Below, one piece after another: positions 52,312 to 62,810 of a DNA stretch of 64,000 nucleotides. The notes below the pieces were generated by a model. That model worked only from the letters and a program-made list of their open reading frames with translations, was not told the DNA's origin and did not search any database. Origin of the DNA: Marinococcus halophilus (GTDB taxonomy: Bacteria > Bacillota > Bacilli > Bacillales > Marinococcaceae); the NCBI RefSeq assembly GCF_002265875.1, contig NZ_NPFA01000006.1:141142-205141 (forward strand). Direction: 5' to 3'. Position numbers and translations under genes: made by a program. Positions within the stretch are counted from its first letter, which is position 1. The number at the start of each line of letters is the position of its first letter.

Positions 52312-53014
52312 AACAGTGCCCCTTCAATGGTTGTGTCTTTCTGCTTTTTTCTTCACCCAAAGTAACGGACGCCACTGCTCTCTCCGTTTCAAACCATCCT
52401 GATAGTGCCCTATTCCCGCTGGATTTAATTAGTAAAATTTTGATCTCATTATGCTTCACAAAATTCACCTGAATAGTCACTGAGTTATTGCAGCAAAATA
52501 TGTATAATTGAAACTTATTATGATTTATTATTTTATATTACAAAATTGTTACAAGTATATTACTGTTAACCTTCAAAGGAACTACTCATTACCCTTAATA
52601 TTTGAATAGAAAACATCCTATTTCAGTTCACTGCCATTTTTATACATAGTCTTTTTTACCTAAATGACAGCTTTTTTAATCTTTTATCAAATATTCAAAC
52701 TATTAATAATTTATTTAGATTTTATTGCTTAAATTATTTCAATAACGCTTTCATGAAAGTATTTTTATTAAAACTATATTACAAAACTTCCACGTTATTG
52801 AATTGTTTTTCACATTCTTATAGAATTGGATTTGTAGAAAAACACATACTAAAGACTCACAAAAATACATTTAGGAGGTGCAGCTTCACTTCGCTTTATC
52901 CATCAATCTGTCTGCCATTTACACTTATAAAATCTAGTATTCCCATCGAAAAACTTATCATTATACTCCTACATATATAAGACAGCGGATAGCAAATGCA
53001 AGTGAACATACATA
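52312..53014. other. AT-rich 700-base intergenic region
   Basis: It lies between the divergent PLD-like and NlpC/P60 genes and contains no supported gene; short frames lack ribosome sites. AGGAGGTGC at 52873 precedes no start codon in reach. A partial cre-like sequence (TGAAAGCGTTATTG, minus strand, 52739-52752) and a WalR-like box (52537-52553) are the only motifs seen. The length and low G+C suggest a long leader or regulatory region of the cell-wall hydrolase. Confidence 0.5.
52537..52553 (-). promoter_or_regulatory. Candidate WalR (YycF) box
   Basis: On the minus strand TGTAAC-AATTT-TGTAAT fits the WalR direct repeat TGTWAH-N5-TGTWAH exactly. WalR controls cell-wall hydrolases, and an NlpC/P60 gene lies downstream on the plus strand. 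The sequence is AT-rich, so chance is not excluded. Confidence 0.35.
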
Positions 53015-53998
53015 ATGAAAAAATATTTATTTGGAACAGCAGTAACAGCAGGAGTACTATTCGCAGGCCCCCAGGCTGCGGATGCAGCAATCAACGACCA
53101 TGGTTCTTTATCCTACGGGGACGTAAATTCTTCTGTAAATGACCTGCAGGAAGCATTAAAAGAAGAGGGGTATTTTGAAGGATACACCGGCTCCCGCTTC
53201 GGCCCTAAAACATTGCAGGCTGTAAAAGATTTCCAATCAGCAGAAGGAATTTCATCACCAGCCGGTAACTATTATGGAGTAGCAGGACCTTCGACCCAGA
53301 GCGCGCTAATGGATATAATTGGCTCTAGTTCATCCTCAAACACCTCGGGCAGTTCGGGCTCCACTTCCATTGGAAGCCATGGCTCTTTGTCCTACGGTGA
53401 TGTGAATTCTTCCGTAAACGCCCTGCAAAAGAAATTAAAGGAGCATGGCTTTTTCGAAGGGTACACTGGCTCCCGCTTTGGTCCTAAAACGCTCCAGGCT
53501 GTTAAGGATTTTCAGTCAGCAACAGGCATCTCTTCTCCGGCTGGAAACTACTACGGTGTAGCAGGACCGTCCACGCAGAGCGCCCTGATGGATTACGACG
53601 GGTCTTCTTCAAACGATGATGAACTGGTAGGAGGCCTCTCCACTGGCACTGGCTCAGACATTGTCAGCACTGCGAAGCAGTATTTGGGAACCCCTTATGT
53701 TTGGGGCGGCGAGTCGCCAAGCGGTTTCGATTGCAGTGGATTTGTTAATTACGTATTTGATAAACACGGCAAGAGCATGCCTCGTACTGTGGCATCTATT
53801 TACCGTGCAAGCACAAAAGTATCCAGCCCGTCCGTAGGAGACATTGTTTTCTTTGATACAAGAGGCGGCGCTTCTCACGCTGGTATTTATATGGGAGATA
53901 ACAAATTCATTCACGCAGGTGCTTCCACCGGCGTTACTATCTCAAGCATGAACAGTTCCTACTGGGCTCCGCGTTACATGGGAGCAGGCGAAATTTAA
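53015..53998 (+). CDS. Secreted peptidoglycan endopeptidase, two PG-binding domains plus NlpC/P60
   Basis: 327 residues. A signal peptide (1-25, ending GPQAADAA) is followed by two nearly identical peptidoglycan-binding domains (about 28-102 and 120-193, each with HGSLSYGDVNSSV and GSRFGPKTLQAVKDFQ), joined by a Ser/Gly linker. The NlpC/P60 domain (about 213-327) carries Cys240 (FDCSGF), His288 (SHAGIY) and His300 (FIHAGA). It cleaves gamma-D-glutamyl-diaminopimelate bonds, as LytE/CwlO-type enzymes do. The ribosome site is weak (AAGTGA). The long upstream region may carry its control. Confidence 0.92.
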   Translation: MKKYLFGTAVTAGVLFAGPQAADAAINDHGSLSYGDVNSSVNDLQEALKEEGYFEGYTGSRFGPKTLQAVKDFQSAEGISSPAGNYYGVAGPSTQSALMDIIGSSSSSNTSGSSGSTSIGSHGSLSYGDVNSSVNALQKKLKEHGFFEGYTGSRFGPKTLQAVKDFQSATGISSPAGNYYGVAGPSTQSALMDYDGSSSNDDELVGGLSTGTGSDIVSTAKQYLGTPYVWGGESPSGFDCSGFVNYVFDKHGKSMPRTVASIYRASTKVSSPSVGDIVFFDTRGGASHAGIYMGDNKFIHAGASTGVTISSMNSSYWAPRYMGAGEI

Positions 53999-54010
53999 AC
54001 AATCTTAGCA

Positions 54011-54052
54011 AAAAAGCCAGGAGCTCCTCTAATGAGGACTGCTGGCTTCTTC
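54011..54052 (+). terminator. Terminator after the endopeptidase gene
   Basis: AAGCCAG and CTGGCTT, with an inner CCTC/GAGG stem, are followed by a T-rich end. Confidence 0.65.
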
Positions 54053-54074
54053 TGTATTTTCGCTTCCGGTTTAT

Positions 54075-54923
54075 TTACAAGTAATGTTCGAGCGCATAGG
54101 CGACACCGTTTTCTATATAGCTTTTGGTCACATGATCCCCGGCCTCTATCACTTCTTCCACCGCGTTTCCCATGGCAATGCTTGTACCGGCAACATCAAA
54201 CATGGATAAATCATTCAAATTGTCTCCAATCGCCGCTGTATTTTCGAGCGGCACGCCCATTTCTTCAGCCATACGCCGCAGCGCATATCCTTTGCTGACG
54301 CTTTGATGCGCGATCTCAAGCTTTGTAATGCCAGAGGAGGTCAAAGAGACATCTGTACGCGGCTCCAGCCGCTCCCGAAGCTCTTTTAATTTTTTCTGAT
54401 CGAAGGACAACACGAATATTTTATAAATTTCTGCAGTTGCCGGATCCACATCCCGGTAGTCTTTCATATAGCCCGTGCCGTGCTGGGCATATTGGATGCC
54501 CATTTCTTCCTCTGACCATGCTTCTGTTACTTCTCCGCCTTCTTCCTGTATCTTCTGCACTTCTGTCCTGAGCCTGTCTTTGCCGCCTTCAAGTAGTATA
54601 ACTCCCTGATTCGTATATATCTCGTAATACCATCCTTCATTTTCAAGCTCGGGAAGCAATTCATTGGTGATCCCTTCTGGCATAACGAGCTGGTCAATAC
54701 TCTCTCCGTCTTGATAGGTCCAGGCCCCGTTTCCGACCATCATCGGACAGTCCAGGCCAGCAAGTTTTAAAATATCTTCCGTATCCTGCAGTGATCTTCC
54801 TGAGCAGACGGCTACTATATCTCCTTTTTTCTGTGCGGCCTTTATCGCTTTTACATTTTCTGAACTAATGGAACGATCTTTTTTAATAAGTGTTCCGTCT
54901 AAATCAACAGCTATTAGCTTCAT
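54075..54923 (-). CDS. Cof-type HAD-superfamily phosphatase
   Basis: 282 residues, Cof/YidA class: motif I AVDLDGTLIKK (Asp7, Asp9), motif II VCSGRS near residue 41, cap domain about 85-195, the catalytic Lys in SVSKGYALR near 208 and the motif AIGDNLNDLSMF near 232. It is a paralogue of the gene at 26636-27511, with the same order of motifs. The substrate is unknown. AGGAGGAAA precedes the ATG. It is transcribed alone. Confidence 0.88.
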   Translation of the reverse strand: MKLIAVDLDGTLIKKDRSISSENVKAIKAAQKKGDIVAVCSGRSLQDTEDILKLAGLDCPMMVGNGAWTYQDGESIDQLVMPEGITNELLPELENEGWYYEIYTNQGVILLEGGKDRLRTEVQKIQEEGGEVTEAWSEEEMGIQYAQHGTGYMKDYRDVDPATAEIYKIFVLSFDQKKLKELRERLEPRTDVSLTSSGITKLEIAHQSVSKGYALRRMAEEMGVPLENTAAIGDNLNDLSMFDVAGTSIAMGNAVEEVIEAGDHVTKSYIENGVAYALEHYL

Positions 54924-55104
54924 TTCTGGTTTCCTCCTATGGTAGTAACGATATGAACCTTACTTATTTACTTTTATCATAAACTTTTGCCGATGTCGCG
55001 AATAAATTTCCAGCAGGAGCCCATGAATATGCTATTCCAAGTTATATAACCTGTGGAAGTATGTTTTAATAAAAGAAAGACCATCATAGAAACGGGGAAT
55101 TGCA

Positions 55105-55548
55105 ATGAACCAGGCAGCGGATACTTATTGGAAACATTTTTGGCAGCAGCGAAACGAAGCCCCTCCCGAACAGGTAACAGCATGGTCCTTTGGCGTGGAC
55201 CCCGACGAGCTTGCTGAGCTCGTCGTTTCCGGCGTCAAAACGGCTACATGTTCTGCTTACATGTTCTATGAGATAGAAAACGAACCCCTCCCTTCTATAG
55301 GAGATTACAGCATCATTTTAAACAAAGCTGGCGATCCTGTGTGTATTATTCAAACCACCAGTGTCAAAATTATGCCGATGAACGAAGTCCCTGAAGAATT
55401 TGCCGAAGCTGAGGGGGAAGGCGACCGTTCATACGAATATTGGTGGAATGCGCACGAACAATTTTTCACGGAAGCACTCGAAGAAGTTGGGGAAATATTC
55501 CGGGAGGATATGACAGTCGTCTGTGAACGGTTCGAAGTAGTGAAATAA
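55105..55548 (+). CDS. ASCH-domain protein
   Basis: 147 residues with the ASCH features: AWSFGVDPDELAELVVSGVKTATCSAYMFYE, interrupted here, where GVKTAT is the conserved loop, then SIGDYSIILNKAGDPVCIIQTT and EYWWNAHEQFF, a typical ASCH end. ASCH proteins bind RNA or act as small amidohydrolases on N4-acetylcytidine. The family is clear, the role is not. The ribosome site is weak (GGGGAA). Confidence 0.85.
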   Translation: MNQAADTYWKHFWQQRNEAPPEQVTAWSFGVDPDELAELVVSGVKTATCSAYMFYEIENEPLPSIGDYSIILNKAGDPVCIIQTTSVKIMPMNEVPEEFAEAEGEGDRSYEYWWNAHEQFFTEALEEVGEIFREDMTVVCERFEVVK

Positions 55549-55560
55549 GGAAGGCTCTAT

Positions 55561-55595
55561 GAAAAAGAAGCTGCCTGCAAGCAGCCTCTTTTTCT
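55561..55595. terminator. Bidirectional terminator
   Basis: AGAAGCTGC and GCAGCCTCT (one mismatch) are flanked by A-rich and T-rich tracts between the convergent ASCH and monooxygenase-type genes. Confidence 0.75.
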
Positions 55596-55881
55596 ATTCT
55601 ACCGATTGTAATTTATACACTTCTCTTGAAACAACAAGGTCCTCTGTATTTTTGCGGTAGGCCTGGTAATGTTCGGTCTGAATATGCTGTTGAACAGCTT
55701 CTTCATCTTCCCACTTTTCTGAAAAGATAAATACTCCGTCCTGCGCCTCCGATTCATACAAAACATATTCAATGCATCCCGCTTCTTCCCGCGACGGAGG
55801 CAGGGCCTTCTTAAGCTCTGCTTTTAAAGCTTCTTCTTTTCCGGGCTCTGCCTGCAAAAATGCTTTAATGGTTACAGTCAT
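55594..55881 (-). CDS. ABM-domain (antibiotic biosynthesis monooxygenase-like) protein
   Basis: 95 residues, one dimeric alpha-beta barrel domain: TIKAFLQAEPGKEEALKAEL, interrupted here, LPPSREEAGCIEYVLYES, FIFSEKWEDEEAVQQHIQTEHY, also interrupted, and the closing strand SREVYKLQ. Members include quinol monooxygenases such as YgiN and heme-degrading proteins. No heme-binding Asn is evident, so YgiN-like is more likely. AAGGAGGAAGA precedes the ATG. Confidence 0.85.
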   Translation of the reverse strand: MTVTIKAFLQAEPGKEEALKAELKKALPPSREEAGCIEYVLYESEAQDGVFIFSEKWEDEEAVQQHIQTEHYQAYRKNTEDLVVSREVYKLQSVE

Positions 55882-56055
55882 TCATCTTCCTCCTTTATAA
55901 ATTAATTATACGGCGTTACGTTCTTTTAATGCACGCTTCACGATTCCACATAATAAAGCAGCCACAGACAGAAAAATTCACTTCTTTGCTTACTTTGGCA
56001 TATCCATACAGTAGAATAAGGAACAACAGCAATTATTGAGGCGGGGTGATCAGCA

Positions 56056-57729
56056 GTGTACGAGAAATTACAGTCTCTTACAACGGCAGAACAGGCGGAA
56101 TATATTACCGAATACCTGGTGGAATGGAACAGCGTGAATGCTTCAGATGGGGAGGTGTCTATTGTCCGGGAGCTGCACCGCATTCTGCAGACCTTTCCTT
56201 ATTTTCAGCAGTATCCGGACCGTGCCTGGATAGAACCGATTCCCGGAGACCCTCACGGACGCCAGAATGTGTTTGCCTTTATCAAAGGACCCTCCTCTTC
56301 AGCGCAGACGGTTCTTTATCATTCCCATATCGATACCGTAGGAATTGAAGATTATGGAAATATTAAGCATCTGGCCTGCTCTCCGAAAGAACTGCTTTCT
56401 TATTTTCAAAGCTACGCCAATGATCTTGAAGCGCAGGCAGATGCAAAAAGCGGAGACTGGATGTTCGGACGCGGATCCGTGGATATGAAAAGCGGTATCG
56501 CCGTGCATTTAGTAAATCTGCTTTATTTTTCTGAGCATACCGAGGAGCTTAATGGCAATATTCTGCTTTTATTAAATCCAGATGAAGAAAGCGAGCACTG
56601 CGGCCTTATCGGCGCCCTTCCTGTTCTTCGTGATTTGAAGCGTTCCCACGACCTTCAGTACCTTCTCGCAATTAATAACGACTTTATCGCTCCTCTATAC
56701 GAAGGAGATACAACAAAATACATTTATACAGGGACTGCTGGAAAACTGCTGCCTGCCTTTTTTGTCTTTGGGCGTGAAGTCCATGTTGGCGATACGCTTG
56801 CTGGTGTAGATCCTAACTTCGTTGCTGCCAAACTGACAGAACGTATTCACAATAATTATGATTTAACCGAACATATCCCTGGAGAGCTGATTCTTCCTCC
56901 TACTTGTCTGTATCAGCGCGATACAAAAGAAAGCTATACTGTTCAGACCGCTTCAGGAAGCCGGCTTTATTTCAATTACTTTTTATACGAAACCACCGCC
57001 GAGCAGGTGACCGGACAAATGCTTCAGGCAGCGCGCCAGGCAGCGGAAGAAGCAGAGCAGTACTTTGCTGCTCAATATGACAGATACATTGAGGTTACCG
57101 GCATGCCTCCGAAAAATATTTCCTGGGAAATAGACGTTAAAACATATGAACACTACCGCCTTGAGCTCGAACAAAAGGGCCTTGATACACAAACAGCCAT
57201 TCAAAAAAGGCTTTCTGAAACCACCGGCATGGATCTCCGGCTTCGAAGCTTTGAATTAGTGCATGCCCTGCGTGAGCTTGATCCGGATAAAACACCGCAG
57301 ATCATTTTCTTTTACGCTCCTCCATTTCTCCCCCACAATTATTTAACGGAGAACAACCGCCGGCACCGGAAGATGAAGGCCTCCCTTTCTGCCATCCTGC
57401 AGGAAGCCTCGGCCGTTACCAAGGAAACATTTGAGATGCGTAACTTCTTTCCCTATTTGTCCGACGGCAGCTTTTTATCTATCCAGGAGTCGGATGCAGA
57501 GCTGCAGCCGCTTCTGAAAAATTTACCCGAGGGGGAGACACTTTATCCTGTACCGGTAGATGCGATAAAACAACTGAACATCTCCTCCATTAACATGGGT
57601 GTGTACGGAAAGGATGGCCATAAATGGACCGAGCGGGTCTACAAGCCTTATTCCTTTCACGTGCTTCCCCGCTTAATTCGCAACACCACTACTCGTGTCC
57701 TGCATGAGTACGCCGCTGTAAAAGAATAA
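56056..57729 (+). CDS. rocB: M20-family peptidase RocB (arginine utilisation)
   Basis: 557 residues, close to B. subtilis RocB (about 566). M20 metal-binding motifs are LYHSHIDTVG (His, Asp), GRGSVDMKSGIA (bridging Asp) and NPDEESEHCG (Glu pair). A long C-terminal domain includes KTPQIIFFYAPPFLPHNY. In B. subtilis rocB belongs to the rocABC arginine operon, but its precise reaction is not settled. Here it is 10 kb from rocA. The start is GTG, with GGGGTGA upstream. No sigma-L promoter is seen. Confidence 0.88.
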   Translation: MYEKLQSLTTAEQAEYITEYLVEWNSVNASDGEVSIVRELHRILQTFPYFQQYPDRAWIEPIPGDPHGRQNVFAFIKGPSSSAQTVLYHSHIDTVGIEDYGNIKHLACSPKELLSYFQSYANDLEAQADAKSGDWMFGRGSVDMKSGIAVHLVNLLYFSEHTEELNGNILLLLNPDEESEHCGLIGALPVLRDLKRSHDLQYLLAINNDFIAPLYEGDTTKYIYTGTAGKLLPAFFVFGREVHVGDTLAGVDPNFVAAKLTERIHNNYDLTEHIPGELILPPTCLYQRDTKESYTVQTASGSRLYFNYFLYETTAEQVTGQMLQAARQAAEEAEQYFAAQYDRYIEVTGMPPKNISWEIDVKTYEHYRLELEQKGLDTQTAIQKRLSETTGMDLRLRSFELVHALRELDPDKTPQIIFFYAPPFLPHNYLTENNRRHRKMKASLSAILQEASAVTKETFEMRNFFPYLSDGSFLSIQESDAELQPLLKNLPEGETLYPVPVDAIKQLNISSINMGVYGKDGHKWTERVYKPYSFHVLPRLIRNTTTRVLHEYAAVKE

Positions 57730-57814
57730 AAGTGGTGCTGTTTAATAACGCAATTGAGAAGAAATACCGCCTCCTGCTTTGCAGTATGATGAGTGTATAA
57801 GGAGGCGAAAAGTA

Positions 57815-58318
57815 ATGGCCCAAATCCAAAAAATCACGCCCAGCCTTTGGTTCAGTTATAATGCTGAGGAAGCGGCATACTTCTATACCGGTATTTTTCC
57901 TGAATCCAAAGTGAAACGAACAGCCTATTACGGAAAAGAAGGCCGTGACATTCACGGTATGCCCGAAGGCACCGTTCTGACAATTGAATTCGATTTGGCC
58001 GGCCAGGAATTTGTCGCTTTAAACGGTGGGAACCAGCCATTTACCTTTGATGAGTCGATTTCATTTATCGTCAGCTGCATCGACCAGGAGGAAGTGGATT
58101 ACTACTGGGCACACCTTTCTGCCGGAGGAGACGAAAAGGCGCAGGTGTGTGGGTGGTTGAAGGACAAATACGGCGTTTCCTGGCAGGTCGTCCCTGAAGT
58201 ACTAAGCAGGTACTTGACCGATGCTGACCCTGCCAAAGCTGCAAATGTAATGAAGGTAATGCTTCAGATGAAAAAAATAGATATTTCCGCTTTGCAAAAG
58301 GCTTATGAAAATGCATAA
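57815..58318 (+). CDS. PhnB-like VOC protein (3-dmu-9_3-mt family)
   Basis: 167 residues that begin ITPSLWFSYNAEEAAYFYTGIFP, interrupted here, the hallmark of the PhnB-like branch of the VOC superfamily. GTVLTIEFDLAGQEFVALNGG follows, also interrupted, then DQEEVDYYWAHLSAGGDE and KDKYGVSWQVVPE. AAGGAGG lies before the ATG at 57815; an ATG 12 codons earlier precedes that site and is rejected. The enzymatic role is unknown. Confidence 0.88.
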   Translation: MAQIQKITPSLWFSYNAEEAAYFYTGIFPESKVKRTAYYGKEGRDIHGMPEGTVLTIEFDLAGQEFVALNGGNQPFTFDESISFIVSCIDQEEVDYYWAHLSAGGDEKAQVCGWLKDKYGVSWQVVPEVLSRYLTDADPAKAANVMKVMLQMKKIDISALQKAYENA

Positions 58319-58352
58319 AAGCACCAGGAGTTTAAAATCCGGTGCTTTTTTT
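58317..58352. terminator. Bidirectional terminator
   Basis: AAAAGCACC and GGTGCTTTT, with an inner GGA/TCC pairing, lie between the VOC gene and the chemoreceptor gene. T-runs lie on both strands. Confidence 0.8.
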
Positions 58353-58359
58353 GCAGATG

Positions 58360-60061
58360 TTAAATCTTGAATGAGCGTACGGACCGCCCAAGCTCCTCTG
58401 CCATGTGAGCAAGGGTGTTCGATGCAGAGGATATCTCTTCCATCGAAGCATTCTGCTCTTCAGAGGAAGCTGCGACACTTTGTGTATGCTCCGTGGACTG
58501 ATCGGCAATGTCAGCGACAGTCTGGACAGTTTGCATCAGCGCTTCTGTCCGGTGCGTCATCTGGTCTACCGCTGCTGACGATTCTTCAAGCTGGCCAGCG
58601 ATATCTTTGGCCGACATTGAAATCGACTGAAAGGCTGACTCCGCCTCTCTTACCTGACGGATGCCTCCCTCCACGGCTTCTCTCCCATCCTCCATAGACG
58701 TGGCCGATTCCTCGATATCTCCCTGGATATCCTTAATCAGTGAACCAATCTGGCTTGCAGAACTGCCGGACTGTTCCGCAAGCTTTCGAACTTCCTCAGC
58801 CACCACCGCAAAGCCCTGACCGCTTTCTCCGGCGCGCGCAGCTTCAATAGCTGCGTTTAACGCGAGCAAATTGGTCTGGTTGGCGATATTGGTAATTAAC
58901 GAAATAATATCGTTTATCTGCCCGGATTTGTTCTCGAGCTGATGAATAAACATGGCAGTATGGTTTGTTTTATCCTGAATCAATGACATCTGGCCAAGCG
59001 TCTTCTGAATAACCTGCGAACCGTTTTCTGCCATTTCGACGTTTGCCGAAGAAGATTCATTGATTGCCTGAATATTTTTTGATATACGCTCCATTCCCCC
59101 TGAAAGGTCAGCGACTAGTGATTTTGTTTCTCCCATGCTCCGGGCCTGATTTTCTGCTCCGCTCGACACCTCCTGCACTGCCCGGGCTACTTCATCAGCC
59201 GCTGAGCTTGTTTCCTCCGCACTCGCACTGAATTGTTCGGAGGAGGCCGCGACCTGCTCGGACGTATCCAGAATCTGCTTTATCAATGCGTTCAGGCTTT
59301 CCCGCATTTGATTGTATCCCGCTGTTAGACGGCCAATCTCATCTTCTGAAGGGTCAGAGAGCTCCGTGGTAAAATCCCCCTGACCAGCTGCTGTCAGAGC
59401 CTCAGTAATCCGCCCGAGCCTTCTCGACATTCTGCGTGAGAAGAAAAACACACCTCCCATCGCCGTAATACCGGCGGCCACTAGAGCAATCAAGAATGTA
59501 ACCAGAGCATTCCCGGTGATTTCATCAAGTATTTCCTGCGAAGCTCCTACGTACCACATGCCAATAGGCTCTCCCGCTTCGTTGTAAATAGGTTCATAGG
59601 CTGTTTGATAGCTTGTTCCCACTACGTCTGCTTTTCCTGTATACATCGCTTCGTCCTGCAATACCGTCTCTACCACTTCATCTGAAGCCTGGGTTCCGAC
59701 AGCACGTTCTCCGTCGAGCATTACGTTGGTTGTCACACGTGTATCGTTCATAAAAATTGTTACTGTGCCCCCGGTCATCTCCCCCGACAAAATCAACAAT
59801 TTCCGTATTTCCACTGATGGTCGTCCCTCCTTTCATCAGATTTCCATCTTCGATACGCCACTGACCGGGGTATTCACTGTTTATGTATTCATATCCTAAA
59901 TTTAAATCGGAAACTGCTTTTTCTACAGCCGTTTCCTCCACACCCTTTTTTATCTGGTCAAACGTAATAAAACCAATTACAATAGAAAAACCAATCAGAA
60001 CTGCAGCCATAAGCATGTTCAGCTTTGTGCCAAGCGTAAGCTTTTGTATTAACCTTTTCAC
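58360..60061 (-). pseudogene. Methyl-accepting chemotaxis protein, interrupted by a +1 G frameshift
   Basis: The first 90 codons (to about 59786) give a signal-anchor helix (residues 12-32) and the start of a Cache-type sensor. The second frame continues exactly in register with that sensor ([17 protein letters not shown]), followed by [20 protein letters not shown], a second membrane span, a HAMP domain and the signalling domain with [16 protein letters not shown]. The two frames join at a run of five G (plus-strand C at 59781-59785). Four G would give one uninterrupted receptor of about 565 residues (GTC GGG GAG ATG). This is a slipped homopolymer, either a real switch or inactivation, or a sequencing error. 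Otherwise no damage is seen. Confidence 0.85.
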
Positions 60062-60154
60062 CCTTCTCCTCCTTTAATCGATGTCTTACTATTACTATCG
60101 TAATAATCAGCACATGATTAATAGAAAAAATGGATTTTTATGGATTAACAGAAA

Positions 60155-60190
60155 AATAAAATCCCTCCAAACCAAACGGCTGGAGGGATA
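60155..60190 (-). terminator. Terminator of the ydaD-ydaE operon
   Basis: ATCCCTCCA and TGGAGGGAT (9 bp, 11-base loop) are followed on the minus strand by TTTATTTTT. Confidence 0.85.
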
Positions 60191-60204
60191 GATATTGCGT
60201 TCGT

Positions 60205-61621
<1,417 letters not shown>

Positions 61622-61665
61622 TTATTTCATTGCCCCTTTTCTTATTAGAGTAATACTTCTTTTAG

Positions 61666-61691
61666 TTACCTGATATTGGGAAACAATAAAC
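61666..61691 (-). promoter_or_regulatory. Candidate sigma-B promoter of ydaD-ydaE
   Basis: On the minus strand GTTTAT, 14 bases, AGGTAA lies against the sigma-B consensus GTTTAA-N13-15-GGGTAT. It stands 45 bases upstream of ydaD. Confidence 0.45.
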
Positions 61692-61722
61692 ATATGTAAC
61701 CGGATGCACTTGATAATAGTAC

Positions 61723-61752
61723 AAAAAAACTGCCCGAAGACCCGGGCAGTTC
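61723..61752 (-). terminator. Terminator of the CaCA antiporter gene
   Basis: AACTGCCCG and CGGGCAGTT are followed by seven T on the minus strand. Confidence 0.88.
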
Positions 61753-61763
61753 AATAACTACAT

Positions 61764-62735
61764 TTAGTTTCGCAGTATAATATAGATCAGGTAAATAATA
61801 TATGCCGCCGCAAGAACGCCGCCTTCCCGGCGGCCGATTCTGAAATTGGTTCTCGAAAAAACGAGCAGCAGCAATGTCAGGATAATCATAAGCGAGATAT
61901 CCATAAATATTTTGCTTTCTACAGCAAGCGGCGAAATGACAGAAGCGGCACCAAGAACAAAGAAAATATTAAAAATATTACTGCCGACAATATTGCCGAT
62001 CGCTATGTCTGTTTCTTTTTTTACTGCGGCTGTAATTGATGTAATCAACTCCGGCAGTGAAGTCCCAATGGCCACGATCGTAAGACCGACAAGAGTCTCG
62101 CTCATGCCAAACGAAAGCGCAATCTCAGTTGCACTGTCAACCACCAGGTCGCCGCCAAAGATAATAGCCGCAAGTCCTCCTACTGTCAGCAGAATGTTTT
62201 TTGTCCAGGGCGCAGCCGGAGCATTCGTCTTGTCGTTTAGCTGCGCGGCCCGATTTCTGCGTGCCACTTCAAATATATAATATAGAAATACAGTAAAAAA
62301 CAGCAGAAACACAAAGCCATCACTGCGCGTAATTACATTTTCACTAAGTGCCTGAAGAGCCGTGTCACTCATTAAAATAAAAAGTGCTACTCCCGCAAGC
62401 AGTGTAAATGGAATCTCTTTTCTCACTGTTTCATTTTCAACAGCGAGCGGGGCGATTAATGCCGTTACACCGATTACAAGCGTGATGTTGAAAATATTAC
62501 TTCCAATTACATTTCCGAGGGCTACGCCCGCGCTGCCATCCAAAGCAGCAAGAATACTCACCGTCGCTTCTGGAGAGCTTGTTCCGAAAGCAACAATCGT
62601 CAGCCCGATTAAAAGAGGGGAAACCTTTAAATTGCCAGCAATTTTTGAGGCGCCATCCACAAAAAAATCGGCTCCTTTAATCAAGAGTGCAAAACCAATG
62701 AGTAAAAACAAATACGCCAACCGCTTCACCCTCAC
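61764..62735 (-). CDS. Calcium/sodium:cation antiporter (CaCA family, YrbG-like)
   Basis: 323 residues, ten spans in two inverted halves, each with an alpha-repeat: VAFGTSSPEATVSILAAL with GNVIGSNIFNI, and VAIGTSLPELITSITAAV with GNIVGSNIFNI. These two acidic repeats bind the cations. A short hydrophilic loop (about residue 160-170) separates the halves. The start is uncertain. The GTG at 62735 is annotated, but a TTG five codons on (62720) has a GAGGGTGA site. It probably exports Ca2+ or Na+ in a saline, alkaline setting. Confidence 0.92.
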   Translation of the reverse strand: MRVKRLAYLFLLIGFALLIKGADFFVDGASKIAGNLKVSPLLIGLTIVAFGTSSPEATVSILAALDGSAGVALGNVIGSNIFNITLVIGVTALIAPLAVENETVRKEIPFTLLAGVALFILMSDTALQALSENVITRSDGFVFLLFFTVFLYYIFEVARRNRAAQLNDKTNAPAAPWTKNILLTVGGLAAIIFGGDLVVDSATEIALSFGMSETLVGLTIVAIGTSLPELITSITAAVKKETDIAIGNIVGSNIFNIFFVLGAASVISPLAVESKIFMDISLMIILTLLLLVFSRTNFRIGRREGGVLAAAYIIYLIYIILRN

Positions 62736-62810
62736 TTTAACGACTTGATAAAAACCTACTGTATTGTCTGGCAGGAATTTTCTGCTCTGTCCTCCGGACG
62801 CAGGCTGCTT

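Noticed and set aside
52268..52480. 70-codon minus-strand frame overlapping the PLD gene start
   Set aside because: Out of frame with the clear PLD start, no ribosome site.
52739..52752. CcpA cre site
   Set aside because: The last two conserved positions (CA) are TG; too weak to annotate as a site.
52753..52980. 75-codon frame in the AT-rich region before the endopeptidase
   Set aside because: No ribosome site; low-complexity translation of AT-rich DNA.
52312..53014. c-di-AMP (ydaO-type) riboswitch before the NlpC/P60 gene
   Set aside because: Such genes often have one, but the conserved G-rich segments are not present in this AT-rich leader.
55995..56011. TTGGCAT upstream of rocB as a second sigma-L promoter
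   Set aside because: The required GC at -12 is missing (CA at that place).
58360..60061. Two separate genes, a short sensor fragment and a receptor without N-terminus
   Set aside because: The overlapping frames join within one domain at a G homopolymer; one broken gene is simpler.
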